A stretch of 64,000 nucleotides of DNA from Euglena gracilis (GCA_039621445.1 CP154957.1:41008011-41072010); one strand, 5' to 3'; positions 31,499 to 43,481 are shown, counted from the first letter of the stretch. Numbers and translations are program-made. The notes: generated from the sequence alone by a model not told the origin.

Positions 31499-32007
31499 TT
31501 TCAGATCGATTTTGCCACAAAACCAATCTTTTCTTAAATATGGGAAGATGCTCCCCATGTGCTCCAGTCTGAACTTCTGGGGTGTGAAGTGGAGATTTAA
31601 CTGTCGACGATCCGAAATTAGTCTCTCCTTTGTCTTTTCCCCCTCTTTTTGGAAATGATGAAGTAAGGGACAAAATGTTTTGCCTCCTCTGGGGGGATTT
31701 GCCTGCTTGCCCCTGCACATTCGTATTCTCTCAGAATTTTATGGGCAGTCATTATTTCTTGGTGGGTTTTGAAGGGATCTTTTAAGGACATTTGAGGGGG
31801 GAGGGGAAGATCTGCCATAACCCCTCCCCTTATCAGGTTTAATACCTCTCTGCTGGCTCCTGCCTTGACCCAATGGGGAATGCTGGCCTGCAGGGCTTTG
31901 TAAGTGGGTACCCCTGGGTGTAATGTGTCTGGGGATTCCACAGGCCCCATCACTGGGGTCCTTCCCCCTGGTTGCCCCATCACTGGGGTCACCCCTGGCT
32001 GCCCCAT
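31496..32007 (-). pseudogene. Reverse transcriptase of element E, upstream part
   Basis: Frames from 32007 (PVMGQP repeats, HWVKAGASREVLNLI) and from 31720 (RLISDRRQLNLHF, FRLEHMGSIFPYLRK, FCGKIDLKD) give linker, RT motif 1 and the approach to motif A. The codon for the last Asp is at 31498-31496; the next codons (Ala-Tyr-Phe-His) are found at 16558, beyond the LTR array. One frameshift separates the two frames. Confidence 0.8.
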
Positions 32008-32127
32008 TCATTGGGGCTGCAGCTGGCCCTGCCACAGGGCTTTCCAAAGACAGGCTTTCCCCCTGTTTGTAAATGATGGGGGAAGGTCTGTGTCTGCAGT
32101 GGGGAGGTACATATAAAGCTGGGCTGA

Positions 32128-33240
32128 TTATCTTCTGGGGGGGGGGCTGTCTGAGCTAATCTTGGGCCTCCCCCCCAAGGGCTGATGTGGTGTGAATGGT
32201 CTTGGTTGTGTTGGCCACCAGTTGTCTTCAGGGCCATTTGGCCTCCATTGGCACTCAGGCCCGCTTGGCCTCCATTGGCCTTCTCTCCAGGACTTCTCTG
32301 ATCTCTTCTCTGGTGCTCTTGATTCCACATATAGGCCACCGTGGCCTTTTTTTGGCATTGCCTTGCTCCTGGGGGGTTTGTGTCTGAAATGCTGGGGGGA
32401 ACGTTGGACATACCTTTCCCCAATGGGATCTGTCCATGCTGGGATACTGGCTGCCATAGCCTTGCCCCTGGGCCCACTGTCCCCTTGAATGGTGGCTGCC
32501 ATAGCCTTGATTCTGGACCCCAGGTCATTTTGGATGATGGCTGCCATAGCCTTGATTCTGGACCCCAGGTCCCTTTGGATGATGGCTGCAATAGCCTTGA
32601 TTCTGGACCCCAGGTCCTTTTGGATGATGGCTGCCATAGCCTTGATGTTGACTTATGTCCCTTGAATTTCTGATATTTGTTGAAAGGCTGCCATAGCCCT
32701 TGCCTTGTCCCCTGAAAGGGGGGGGACATAGAAAAAGGGGGGGAGTTTGTTGGACCTGTGATGGTATTTCCTTTCTGTCTTCTTGTCTTTCTGACCACAG
32801 TTGTCCATGGTCCATGGCCATCCTCTTGTTGAGTGGGGGATTTTGAAGTCTCTGATGTGGTGGGGTGTGGGGGGTTGCGATGGCCACGGACTGGTGTTCT
32901 GCTGCTGCTCCGTCATCGTCTCCAGCGCCTGCAGCTTCTCTCCTCTTCTCCATCTCAGATTCTTTCCTTCAAATTCCTTGCACTGCCGCTTGTTTCCATG
33001 TTGGTTGCTCTGGCGCCTGCTGGGACTCCGTCTTTTCCAGCTTCTGCAGCCTTCGCCGGGGTTCTTTCGTGCTTCGCTGGGCCGCTGGACACCAGGTATG
33101 TTGCATCTTTCATGGAAGTCAAAATTTTCTCCCTCCGCTTCTCTATATGTTCTGAATTGCTCTTCCTCCGCTGTATTGATTGGTCGATGTGGTGAACGTT
33201 GTTGAACTCGTTGAGTTGAAAATCTTTCTCCTTGACGTCG
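32128..33240 (-). pseudogene. Gag-like region of element E with in-frame stop
   Basis: One frame runs from upstream of 33240 to a TAA at 32653-32655 and continues in phase to 32128. The N-terminal part is charged (ERFSTQRVQQRS, RKNPGEGCRSWKRR), followed by Pro-rich sequence and then tandem KAMAAIIQ-type repeats, GERYVQRSPQ and WREGQWRPSGPE. Element B has the same modules without the stop. The position suggests Gag; no zinc finger is visible. Confidence 0.6.
32456..32645 (-). repeat. 45-bp coding tandem repeat in Gag-like ORF
   Basis: ATAGCCTTGATTCTGGACCC recurs at about 32501, 32546 and 32591, with partial copies on each side, at a 45-bp period. It encodes a 15-residue repeat (KAMAAIIQxDLGSRI). 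Element B has no more than two diverged copies. Confidence 0.85.
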
Positions 33241-33378
33241 AAGGGCAGAATTAAGAATCAGCCAACTCCGGCAACATAAAGCAGTAAGAAGCACCCCCCG
33301 CACACACACAAACACACCAGAACAGAACAGCCGGCAAGGAAAGCAGGACCTCACCATTTCGAAGTGCGGAGCCCGAAT
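33240..33378. repeat. Right terminal inverted repeat of element E
   Basis: CCAACTCCGGCAAC, GCAGTAAGAAGCACC, ACACAAACACACCAGAACAG, CCTCACCATTTCGAAGTGCG and GAGCCCGAATGG are the reverse complement of 13780-13910 with few differences. Confidence 0.75.
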
Positions 33379-33497
33379 GGTCACACTTGGGTGGGCTGGG
33401 TGGCTGGGGTGGAAAGGTCACGCTTGGGTGGGCTCACCATCTTCTTTTGCTTCGCCATCTTGGTCCCTTCCTCCCCCTTCCTCCGTCGTGGGAGTCC
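33379..33497. other. Complex junction between elements E and D
   Basis: Begins with an inverted copy of the left flank of E: 33375-33399 is the reverse complement of 13757-13781 with one mismatch. It then has a second partial copy (CACGCTTGGGTGGGCT, 33420-33435) and a block (33437-33497) resembling the internal complementary region at 14113-14180. After it, element D resumes. Confidence 0.6.
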
Positions 33498-34500
33498 GAA
33501 ACCCATCTGGGTTTCAACTAAAATTCCAGCAAGGAAAGTCACAGGTGCCCCCCAGAAAGCCAACCCATAAAAAAGGAGCTGGGAAAAATTGTGAAAAAAG
33601 ATTACATTTCAAAAAAGGAAGGTGGCTGCCATTTTGGGTCAAATGAGATGCAACCTAATGGCCCTGCCCTTTTTAAGGGCTTTTATGGACACGCCGGCAA
33701 ATGTTTTGGTGACAGAGTCCACAGCCCCCCGGGACTCAAAACACCCCATTTCCCAGGAAATAAAGGCACAATTACGATAAATAAAAATTCTGCTGGACAC
33801 CTGGGGGCAGACCCTTCCCCCAAAATGCAACCAGGGAGTTGCACTCAGACAGCAGCACCCTTGTGGCCCGCAAAAGATATTTTTTCCTCCAACGCCCTCG
33901 GTCAGAAAATGGGCCAGGGGGAGACCCCCCACGGGAAAGAAGTCACGGCGCCAAGTCGGAGCATCAGCGTCAGCCCACGCCGGCAAGGCAGCACTCAGCA
34001 GGACCTCCCAACCCAGCGCACCAAAACAATCCAGACAACACCGCCGACGAGCAAGGCATGGCCTCACAAGGTCTTTGCGCTTCGCCCTCGGCGCCGTTCC
34101 TTCTGTGTCGGTTTTCGTCGACGGATTACGATGGTGGTTTTAGTTTGAGTTTGAGAAGAAGAGGCGCGCGCTGCGCCTCAGCACGTCCGATGGGCGGGAG
34201 GCCTGTCCTTTTAGATGGAGTGATTGTGCCAGGGGAGGGCCAGAGGGGGAGAGTGGTCTTTGTGCTTCGCCTCGGCGTCCCTTCCGAACGGAATTGTGGA
34301 AAAGGTGTGTGGGTTGAACAGGGTTTTGAACCCACCCTGTGTTATACAAAAACTGACTCCACAAAAGCTCCCGGAAAACCCCCTGTAAAAAAATTTGAAA
34401 AAAAGATCCTACGCCGCCACCGTGGGCGATGGGCGGGGGGGCCGACGCCGGTAACATCACAAGGGCAAAATGCGGAGCCCGAGGTGTCCGCCCCCCCCGG
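33498..34500 (+). mobile_element. Element D, downstream part with internal deletion
   Basis: Resumes with codons for HLGF, then STKIPARKVTGAP (one frameshift), aligning with DYLGYSTNPEKG of element C. KKDYISKKEG and GPALFKGFYGHAGK follow, and the RNase H start reads LHSDSST at about 33841-33860. From there the sequence jumps to material like the 3' tail of element A (compare 33890-34060 with 1465-1640), then a diverged copy of A's terminal arm (34060-34130). Most of RNase H and the recombinase are missing. A second tail-like piece with SAEPEV codons lies at about 34465-34490. Confidence 0.6.
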
Positions 34501-35393
34501 GGGTCAACCACACCCAACACACAGCCAAAACCGGCCGAAAATGCGGAAAAAATTCTCTGGCCCTACCTTTTGGCTGGGAAAAAACCTGACCCCCACCCCC
34601 AGGGGGGAGGGGTCCCAGGGCCCCAACCCACCCACCGCTCTTGAAAACTCACTCACCTACCTAGAGGGTCACTGGTGTTAAATGAACCTATGTTCAGGAA
34701 ATATGCAGCTCGAAAGAGGATCAAGCAGGCCAAACAATGCCAACTTTCGAGTTTGCTACGCTTGCAACGCTTGCTACGCTCATTATCACCCGATTCCTCC
34801 CCTGATCCGCAGCACAGGGGATTTTGATGCAATCGTCGCAGTTTTGAATGACGAAAGACCGCGTCAGTAAGGTTAAAATAAATTACAACACGTTCAGCCA
34901 TTCGGAAATTAACGCCTTGTGTGCAAGGATAGCCAGGATGGCAACGGTCACTGCTGCAATGCTACGGTTCAAAAAACTCTCAGAGATCACTATCACTAAC
35001 GCAGAATCATTTGGAGGCTGCCTTCTTTGGCGGGGCTGCTGTGGTCGCGGCTGAGGAAGCAACACCAAAAAAGTGGGACAAGAGCGGATGCAACAGATAA
35101 AACGCACAACATTCAATGCATTCGATGCTTTCAAAGATTTTCCTTCCACTGTGAAATCAAACACACACACATACACACACAACGTCCCAGGACATTTGAG
35201 TGAATCGAACTTGAGACATCCAGCACGCGGGGTTCCAGCGCCTAAACCCACCCAACCACCCATAAATTGCCTCCCCCCAGGGCCGAGAGGTGAAATTTCA
35301 CCACGGATTAAAAGCATCCATCGCCCACCATTCTATGGCTGCCACGAAGATCCAAAACAAAATCATGGCAAATCGCACCGAAACTTCATACCC

Positions 35394-35760
35394 CCCCCCG
35401 GCAATTGTCGCGTAACAAATTGGGCTGCACAGAGGGGGGTGACAATTGCCCAGGGGCATCCCACATTCAAACCAAATGACCAAGAGCACCATCTGAAACA
35501 CAAGTGTACGCAGGAAAAATGCAGCTATGGTTGTATTGTGCAGAGCGTTTGGTATGCGAAAGTTCTCAGCACGAGGAAAATACAAAATCAATCGAGTCGT
35601 GTTGGTGAAAAAGAAAATTGACAGTGCAATACTGCAAACGGGGGGGGGGGTGACAAATTGGGCAGCACAGAAAGGGTGACAATTTTTCGGGGTGACAAAT
35701 TGGCCGGCACAGCCAGGGGTGACAATTGCCCGGGTCAATTGCCCGGGGGGGGGGTAACAT
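35394..35760 (+). repeat. Repeated GTGACAA(A)TTG modules
   Basis: GTGACAATTGCCC or GTGACAAATTGG with a following GCACAG recurs at least six times, interspersed with G and C runs, and begins and ends with CAATTG half-palindromes. Confidence 0.7.
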
Positions 35761-36224
35761 GTACACCTCTTCTTCACGCTGCGGGGGATGAACCACTGCA
35801 GGACGGACTTCAGCAGGAGCACCATCCTGGAGACAAGGGTGGCAGGGGGGGGGTGTTGCACCTCAAAATATGCAATGCAGAAAATCTCATTAAAATAAAA
35901 ATATAAACTGTATATAATGCTTTGATGTCCAAAAATAACTGTTCTGGTCAAGGCACTCAGGCACCTAAGCCTGAAAATGGCTGTCAATGGCCCGCTTCTT
36001 TTTGGGGTACTCTCCGAGACCCCCCCCTCGGGGTATCTGGCTGGTCAAATTCAGCCTGGGCATGTGCCCTGGGGGGGGGGTCCAGGCACCCTGGGATGGA
36101 GTCGGCCCAGAGTGTGTAACCCCCCCCCCAAAATAATAAAGCAACCCTTCGGCTGACACCCAAATATAAACAAACCCCAAATAAAAAACAACCCCTAAAT
36201 GGACGATATGAAGGAATTTTCATT

Positions 36225-36275
36225 AAAATGGCATAAAAATGCCATAAAAACGCCATAAAAACGCCATAAAAACGG
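36225..36275 (+). repeat. 11-bp tandem repeat (CCATAAAAACG)
   Basis: Four to five copies of GCCATAAAAAC in direct succession with minor variation. Confidence 0.85.
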
Positions 36276-38968
36276 CAGAAATCAGTGCATTCCAAATGTC
36301 AGCAACCCCTAAATATAAACAACCCCCGATTTTCAGTAACCGAAAAATCAGCAACTTTTATGTCTTTGGGGGTTTCACATGTTCGAAACAAAAAAAATTT
36401 CAGGGGAACATCATTTCATTACACAACCAGATTTCATTGCGCAAATTGTGCACATTATTAACAATCATTTACTGAATTTTCCCCACAAAAACATGACAAC
36501 ATGCGCGAAGCAAAAATGACACCCCAAAAACAACCCATGGTGCAGCCTGCCATGATGATGCGCACTTGTGCCCCCAACGGAACAAGAAAAAAATCAGGAA
36601 GAAAATGGTGCACTTTTCCAACCAGAGGTTTTTTAAAGACTGGGGTGTCCTCATCCGCCAACACAAGGGGGGGGTACCCACTCCACCCCCCCCCCCCACC
36701 CCAGGGGAGGGGGGCACAGGGGACCCACTTTTTTGGGGAGAATTTGGGGTTCCGAAGAATTTGAAAGAAAATTTCGGCACTTCGCACCAAAAACGGAGCC
36801 CGGGGGGTGAGGGTTTGGCTGACCCCCCCCCCCGGAGGTCCAACCTTGAAAAATCCCTGCTTCCCACACCTCAACCTGGTTGCTGGAGGGAGACGTCTCA
36901 GAGTTGTCGAGGACGGCCCCCTGAAGGTGGGGAGGGGGTTGAAATAGGATATTTTTCAAGACCGGGGGGAGGAGGAGGTCCCCCCCCCAGGGAGGTACCG
37001 ACCCACTTGATGATAATCGACCGACTTTGGGGGGGGGTCGATTTGGGGCCAAAACAAACCGAAAAATGACACAAACCAGGCCTCTGGCGGTGACGCACAA
37101 GGACCTGAGGGGCTAGTATGCCACCCACCCTCCCTTTGGGGTCCAAACTCCAAATCCAACCCCTGAAGAAGTCTAAAGAACATGAGATCATCGCGTGTCT
37201 CGTTTGCACGTGTGGAAACATTCAAATCCTGAACTCGATGGAAAATGCATTTTAAAAGGGAAATACAAAACCGAAGAACGTCATCGCCATTCCGTACTCT
37301 TTTCTAGTGAAAAGACACAAAGAGCAAAAGAGACAAAGCAAGAGTATATCATACTTCGCCCTGGCGCTCTGATGTAAGGGAATCATCTGTTGTCGTTGGT
37401 GCATTAGATTCTGGCGTTTCCTGTTGACGATGAGGCAATCATCCCCGTACCAGTCCGCAGTCTGATTTTGGAACTTTCATAGCCATGAGGGAGGGGAGGG
37501 TTGATTGAAGCCTTGAAGATCCTGGACTGCCCACGAAGAGCTGAGTTCTGCCGTAATTTGCTGACAAATATTCTGATTTGTGCTCATTGTTGGTTTCCAA
37601 AGAGGAAAGGACGACGGAGTGTCAAAATGCGGTGGAAAAAAAATGCATATCTTCTCAATCACTTATCAACCCCAGAGGCGTTAACGTCCAGTTTGGTTGT
37701 CAGCCTGGGGGGGGGGCTAATGGGGGGGGATGAATCGGTCATAAAGCGAGCGTTGACCTGGAAAAGGTCTGAAATATCTTCTTGACATCTTCTTGACCTG
37801 TGAGTGCCTGCCCGGGCAGGCACTGCCCCCCCCGGGGGGGGGGGTCGGATTTCGGCCTGTGCCCAGGCACATTCCTTTGAAAATAGGCCATTTTTGGCTT
37901 CCCCGCACCTTCGGCGCCGGGGTTGTGCTAGGGCACTTTTGGCCGTGTGCCCTACCCCCCCGGGGGGGGGGGGTCGGATCGGGAGTGCTTTGGAGTGCCT
38001 GCCCAGGCAGGCACCCCCCCCCCCCGGGTGGGTCGACACCCGACTAAAATACAGCCTGGGCTGGACCCCCTGGGGCGAACTGGAAAGGAAATTCACATGG
38101 GAGCTTCGCGTCGCTGATGTCAATACGTTTTTAATATGTGTGCGCGCGTGTGTCAATTTTGCTCCAAAAATGCCAAAAACTGGCACTTTGGGACCAAAAT
38201 GTCTGATTTTGGTGTGCCTCCCAACTGTCACTTCATGTGACCAAAATTTCGAGGTTTAGTCTTGGCACTTCATGCGTTCATGCCGGTCACCAAGACATCT
38301 TAATTTTCCCCACTAGCTGGGTTTTTTGCAACTATGGAGGTCAACAAGAAAGTGTTAGGACGTGTTGCACAGCCCCCCTCCCGGGGGGGGGGGTGCTGCA
38401 AATTCTTAAGCAGACGTCTGAAGCAGACGGATCTGCAGGGAAAAAAATCTGGGGCCATCATTTTCAAAGATAAACCTGGGCCACAATTTCCTATCTTTCT
38501 GTGAAATCCTGCAAAAATGTCGTTTTGGTATCCCTTGCCTTAAAATACTGCTATCCTCCTTTCCAATTGATGCATCTTTGTTTCGATAACTGTACAGTTT
38601 TCAAAACAAAAAATTATTCAACTATCTCTTTACCCAGGTGCAAACTGTTATCACCTGAAATGTTTGTTGACGCAACAGAGGGAGCCAAATCCAGCGATGT
38701 GGCCTGTTAACCAGTAATCCCACGTCTTCCCCCCCCAAACCCCAATTCATTCTTTCGGCACCTCTTCTGGAATTTGGAAAGCACCTTAGCTTCCCAAATA
38801 TCCTCCCCCTATTATCCTCACTGGCTGGGCTCGCTCAAACTCAGGGTTGGCTGGAGAAGCCCCCCCCCCACCCCGGGTCTGCAAAACCTTTAAAAAAACC
38901 CACGGTCAAGAACAGCTGTCACACACGCATGGCATATTCGCAAAAGACCCATTTTCAATCAGTTCACA

Positions 38969-39002
38969 CCAAACCAGGGGTTTTCTAAAACCCCTGGTTT
39001 GG
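38969..39002. repeat. 16-bp perfect hairpin
   Basis: CCAAACCAGGGGTTTT, a 2-nt loop, then its exact complement at 38987-39002. Confidence 0.9.
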
Positions 39003-39495
39003 ATCCCAGGGGGTCCCGCGGGCCGGCTGGAAAAAGGTGCTGGCTGGAAGTAAGGTGCTCGCTGGACCCCCTCCCACGGGGGGGGGGGGGAGGTCTGGAG
39101 AGGATTCGAACCCGGCCGGGAGCTGGACCTGGCGGGTACCCCCCAAAAATGCCCACAAAAGCCCAAATCCAGCTGGGTTGGCATTTTTTTCTCAGCCAAA
39201 AACAGGAGGTGAAAACCCAAAAACCACCCAAAAATGCCATTTTGGCCATTTTTGGACCCCATTTTCAATTTTTTTTTCGGTCCAGCCCGGCTTCGAAGCC
39301 CGTCGGGACCCAATTGTATTTCAGTGGACCCCCCCACTGAGGGGGTCCGCAGTCCGGCTGGGAGGTGCTGGCTGGAAAGAAAGTGTTGGCTGGCTGGACC
39401 CCCCCCCCCGGCGGCAGGGTCCCTCCGGCAAACGAAAGCCCGTGCTCCTAACTGATTGGGATGGAGTGTGTCTGGCTGATATGGCATAAATCTCC

Positions 39496-39534
39496 AACTG
39501 GTACCCCCCTCCCCGAATTTGGGGGGTACCAGTT
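39496..39534. repeat. 14-bp perfect hairpin
   Basis: AACTGGTACCCCCC (39496-39509), 11-nt loop, GGGGGGTACCAGTT (39521-39534). Confidence 0.9.
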
Positions 39535-40057
39535 GCAGTATACGGGCACGGGCCGTATGACTTTTTTGGGTGACACCACTGATGTGGGTTGGTGCTGTGG
39601 AGTTGGGTTCAGGTTAGAATTCTGAGGCCCAACATCCGGCCGAAAAGCCAAACAATTCGGCACAAATACGGACGGAACTTCTCACTGTCGGCCGAAACTC
39701 GGGCTGAACACCAGGCCCGTAACCCCATTTTGGTCACAAACCCAAAGCACCACTTCCCACGGACAAAGCAGGTGGTAAAAATCCGCGCGGGCCGACCGTC
39801 GGGAGGTCTGTGTCCATTTTCCTCTCTGTTCCCCTGCCGGCTTTGGGGCATTGCGGCGGGCCCAGAGTACGGCAGGGCCATTCCTGGATGGCCCCAGAAT
39901 GAGTATCTGCGAGTCATCAAAAAATTCACATGGCCCGTGCCAGTAGTCTCCAAATGGTTCCCGGGGGAGTATAAAATAATGTATTATATGGCCCGGGGGC
40001 ATGTACTTAGATCAGGGGGGTAGGGGACAGACCGCCATTTAGTGCGCATCACAACGC

Positions 40058-40102
40058 ATCTGTGATACATTTAAAAATATTTGGTGATACATTACATCAT
40101 GT

Positions 40103-40164
<62 letters not shown>

Positions 40165-40420
40165 ACGAAAAATTTACAGACAAACATAAGATGGCGCTCA
40201 CCCAGGCTTGAGGAGCGGAACAAAAAAGGGGGAAACATTTTGATGGAAAAATGGAAAAAAAAATATTAAAAAAATTGGTGATACATATGTGACACATTAA
40301 ATTTTTGGTGATGCATATGTGATACATTAAAAAAAATTTGTGATAGATATATGATACATTAATTTTTAGGCTGTGATACATGTGATACGTAAACTGTTTT
40401 TGGTGATACATACTAAATGG
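40058..40420 (+). repeat. GTGATACATT tandem region with TA microsatellite
   Basis: GTGATACATT/GTGATACATATG words repeat about nine times; a TA dinucleotide run fills 40106-40162. Translations are meaningless Tyr/Ile runs. Confidence 0.9.
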
Positions 40421-40470
40421 AAGTCTGTAGGGGAAAATCCTTGGATAATTGAGGAAGTGAGGTTAGGGCT

Positions 40471-40930
40471 AACCCCCCCCCCAAAATAAGACCCGGGTCT
40501 TATTTTTGGGTCCGTTGCTGGAACCCTCCAGGGGGGGTTTTATTTTTTGGGGGGGTCTTATTTTTAGATTTTTTCTTGACCGACCCGGGCCCGAAAAAAA
40601 TATCATTTTTCAGGTTCCCAAAAACACTAAAAATTTTCCTTCGGCGCTTCGCGCCATGTGTAAATTTGTGTAAGTTGACATTTAGCATGTTTTTTTGCAC
40701 TTCCAGAATCTGAAATTTTTGAAATTTCATCATTTTTGTGTGTGAAATTTGGGTTTTTGGCAATTTCTCAGGGAAAATTTTCACCGTCCCCGGCGCTTCG
40801 CGCCGTCAGGGTGGTCTTATTTATGGGGGGGGGGTCTTATTTTTGGATTTTTGCTCAATGGGCCCAGTGGGGGGGTCTTATTTGGGGGGGTCTTATTTTT
40901 TGGGAGGGTCTTATTTTGGGGGGGGTTTAA
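40471..40930. repeat. Long inverted repeat, left arm
   Basis: AACCCCCCCCCAAAATAAGA at the outer end, with the palindrome AAAATAAGACCCGGGTCTTA just inside. The arm is the reverse complement of 44361-44797 apart from indels in G-runs and a few substitutions. Inner end GGTCTTATTTTGGGGGGGGT, so the arm itself has inverted ends. Confidence 0.9.
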
Positions 40931-43371
40931 GAGTTATCACTAGTTTTCGGCCAAAATTATAGATTAGAGTTAGGTGTACAAATTAGGCCTAGAATTAGGC
41001 CTAACTCCTAACCCTATTCCATCAAATACACAAAAAATTTGGACCCCCTTGATCCAACTAGATGCCCCCCCTCCGGGGGGGGCATATAGTTAGGAGCTGC
41101 CTTGTACATTTCCTAAATTTAGATTTTGAAAAAAAAATTATCTAAAATATTTTTTCATGATATATTCATTGGAAATTTCACTGCCCGAATTTTTTGTTTG
41201 GACTGAAAAGAGGAGGCAGGTCTCTCACACTCCCTGCCTGTGAGAGGCAGGCCTCTCACGCTGATGACTTTGATACACTGTTTACAAACCAAAAAAAATA
41301 AATCAAACTCTTTCTATTATTATTATATTGTACAATATTTTATTGTATTATTTACATTATGTCATTATTGTTGTTTTTTGTTATTTTAAATATGCCAATA
41401 ATTTTTTTCACCAAACACTCTGAAGCATAACACAGCTCATGCAAAAAAAATGATGGCAAACAAAAAAAGAAAATATAGATGCTTTCCTATTCCTTTTGTT
41501 TCTGGCCATTTTGCCCAGATTTTGTCCATGACAAAAAGGATGGTGTGGCCCCAGTTTGTGGTTTAGAACTGTGTATCACAGCGAAAGCTTGGGAAGTCTT
41601 TGCACATGACTGGTGTTAGTTGTGACCCTTGTCTTTCAAAGAGAATGGAGAAAATACAGAGAATGAAAATGAGACTTCGGTTCCGTTTGGCATAGATCGA
41701 AAACATAAAGAATTTAACAGGAACATTTTTGCCAAATCAATGTGGTTCTGAGGAAAAAATTTTGGACGAAATACAGTGTCAAAATATTTTCAAATCTTCT
41801 GATGATTGCATCTTCTCATGCTACTTTGGTTGCGAGAAAACAGCAAACTAAAACAAAAAAATGCAGCAGCGACACACACAGCATTTTCCTTCGTCTTCGT
41901 CACATCAGGTGAATCTGGAACCGGTGGAGGTTTCGTTTCCACAGAGGCCTGAAGCGGTCAATTGATCAGAATGCAGACGCACAATCGTTTTGGGCATAAC
42001 ATAATAAACCTCCCGAGGCAACACCCCCCTTTGGCTGATCGAGCAAAGACACAAAAAAAAGAAGACCCCTGAAACACTCCCCTGCCCGTGCCATGGGGTC
42101 TGGGTCGAAAATTTTGCCAAAATTGGGAGGAAATGCAAACAGATGCAAAAAAAAAAGCACTTGTGTGCTTGTCTTGTGAACTACTCGTGGGAACAAACTC
42201 ATTGTTACTTCAATTTTCAACTTCAAGCAGAAGAATTTGGAAAGGGAAAAAATATGGGAAAATGTGGGAAAATGCGAAGATATCAGAAAAATTGAAAAAA
42301 AAATGCGGATGTCAATTTTTTCCCCTGTACATGTGCGTACATGATGTGATTGCGTCTGTCGGACCGGACCCCCCAATCTCTAAACTAAACCCCAGAAAAT
42401 GATTTAAGCCCCGCATGGCCAAAAAAAAAATAAGGGCAAAATTTTTCATAGGGCCCCCACCACGGTACGTTGCAATAGAAAAAATGCTGTACTCCATTTC
42501 TCTAACGTTTTTTGACAAAAAAAATTCTTTCGTGCTCGATACTTTCGGCTCCTCCAAATTTAATCAGTTGTTTCCCTTGAGTTCTGGTGGGAATTAACTT
42601 CTTAATTAAAATTAAGAAATAAAAATAAAAATAATCAATTAATTTTTCATTTGGACCAGTCATGAGACCAAAATTTTTGCCAAGTATTTTTTCTTCGTTT
42701 TTTTTTTGGGCCAGCAAATTGCACATTTTTGGGATCATCGTGTTCTAAGAAGTAAAAATATCATTTATTTTGATTTTTTGTCAGAAAAAAAATGTGCCTG
42801 ACGGATTAAAACCTCCACCAATGTTGCAAAATGCAAAAAGTACTCCAGGAGATGAATTTTTTATTGGTCCCTTCCAGCAACAATATGTGTGTTCCAAAAA
42901 ATTTCCGAAGGCATCCAATATAAATTCCCCTCGTGTTGCACATGGGGTGATTGCAAAAATTATTTATAACAGGCCAGCCCTGCACTGGATTGGACTCGCA
43001 ATGACAGCCAGAAAACCACCAGCTGGAGCTTTTTGGGAACTGTTCAGAAAAGCCCGATGAGTGGGGTGGGTGGTGCTCGAGGAATAATGACGATTTTTTT
43101 GAAACGGCACAAAACCGCTCCTGGATGGTTTTATTTCTTGCAGTTTTCTTCCGAACTTCCACCGCCCGTGCAAATAATGGTGACATTGTGAAATTAATTT
43201 AGCCTATGGAATGTGATTTCGACAACAGGATGGTGAATTCCCAAAATCTGATCCAAATTCAAAATGGTCGTCCGTTCTATTCTGGCATATAGAGAGTTAT
43301 CATGCAACAATTTTGATCTCAAACAAAAATCTCCTCTTGTTATTCATTTCATACTCGTGTTCCCATGCCCT

Positions 43372-43421
43372 GCGCCTGCCCTGTAATTCGCATTAAATAA
43401 CACAAATTACAGGGTAGGCGC
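43372..43421. repeat. Hairpin element, copy 1
   Basis: GCGCCTGCCCTGTAATT pairs with AATTACAGGGTAGGCGC across a short loop, with one mismatch pair. Confidence 0.8.
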
Positions 43422-43434
43422 CGTAACACAAAAA

Positions 43435-43481
43435 GCCTGCCCTGTAATTCGTGTTAAGGAAACTCAAATTACAGGGAAGGC
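43435..43481. repeat. Hairpin element, copy 2
   Basis: GCCTGCCCTGTAATTCGTGT and its imperfect complement ending ACAGGGAAGGC. Same family as copy 1, 13 bp away. Confidence 0.8.

Larger units (their letters stand above)
13780..33378 (-). mobile_element. DIRS-type retroelement E, itself split by the LTR array
   Basis: Minus-strand order: terminal repeat (33.38-33.24 kb), Gag-like (33.2-32.1 kb), RT start (32.0-31.50 kb), then the LTR array, RT end (16.56-16.31 kb), RNase H (16.2-15.1 kb), recombinase (15.3-14.2 kb), terminal repeat (13.91-13.78 kb). Without the array it would be about 4.7 kb. Both ends share CCGAATGG/CCATTCGG, the GAAGTGCGGAGCC block and long CA/TG-rich stretches in opposite orientation, as expected of DIRS inverted terminal repeats. 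It sits in the RT of element D. Confidence 0.8.
34501..36480. other. Intergenic, short repeats, no supported gene
   Basis: Contains a small GCTTGCTACGCT repeat at about 34755-34785, a CA-rich stretch at 35160-35185, a G/C-run-rich module (35385-35760) and an 11-bp tandem repeat (36225-36275). Open frames up to 182 codons (35073-35621) and 144 codons exist but show no domain, no conserved start context and no recognisable splice structure. Confidence 0.5.
36481..40050. other. G/C-run-rich region without supported genes
   Basis: Dense poly-C/poly-G runs, often back to back (for example 37825-37850, 37955-37975, 38378-38395). The palindromic word GCCTGCCCRGGCAGGCA occurs near 37805 and 37995, and GGCTGG-type words repeat at 39020-39400. 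Open frames up to 193 codons are low-complexity translations of these runs. One more normal-looking frame (39589-40023, 144 codons) has no recognised domain and is left unassigned. Confidence 0.5.

Noticed and set aside
32456-32645. CRISPR-like array
   Set aside because: Contiguous 45-bp coding repeats without unique spacers in a retroelement Gag-like gene; CRISPR is also not expected in a eukaryotic nuclear genome. None of the other tandem repeats has spacers either.
36481-39660. Several open frames of 130-193 codons
   Set aside because: Gly/Pro/Arg-rich translations of G and C runs, present on both strands at once, with no start context, domain or splice pattern.
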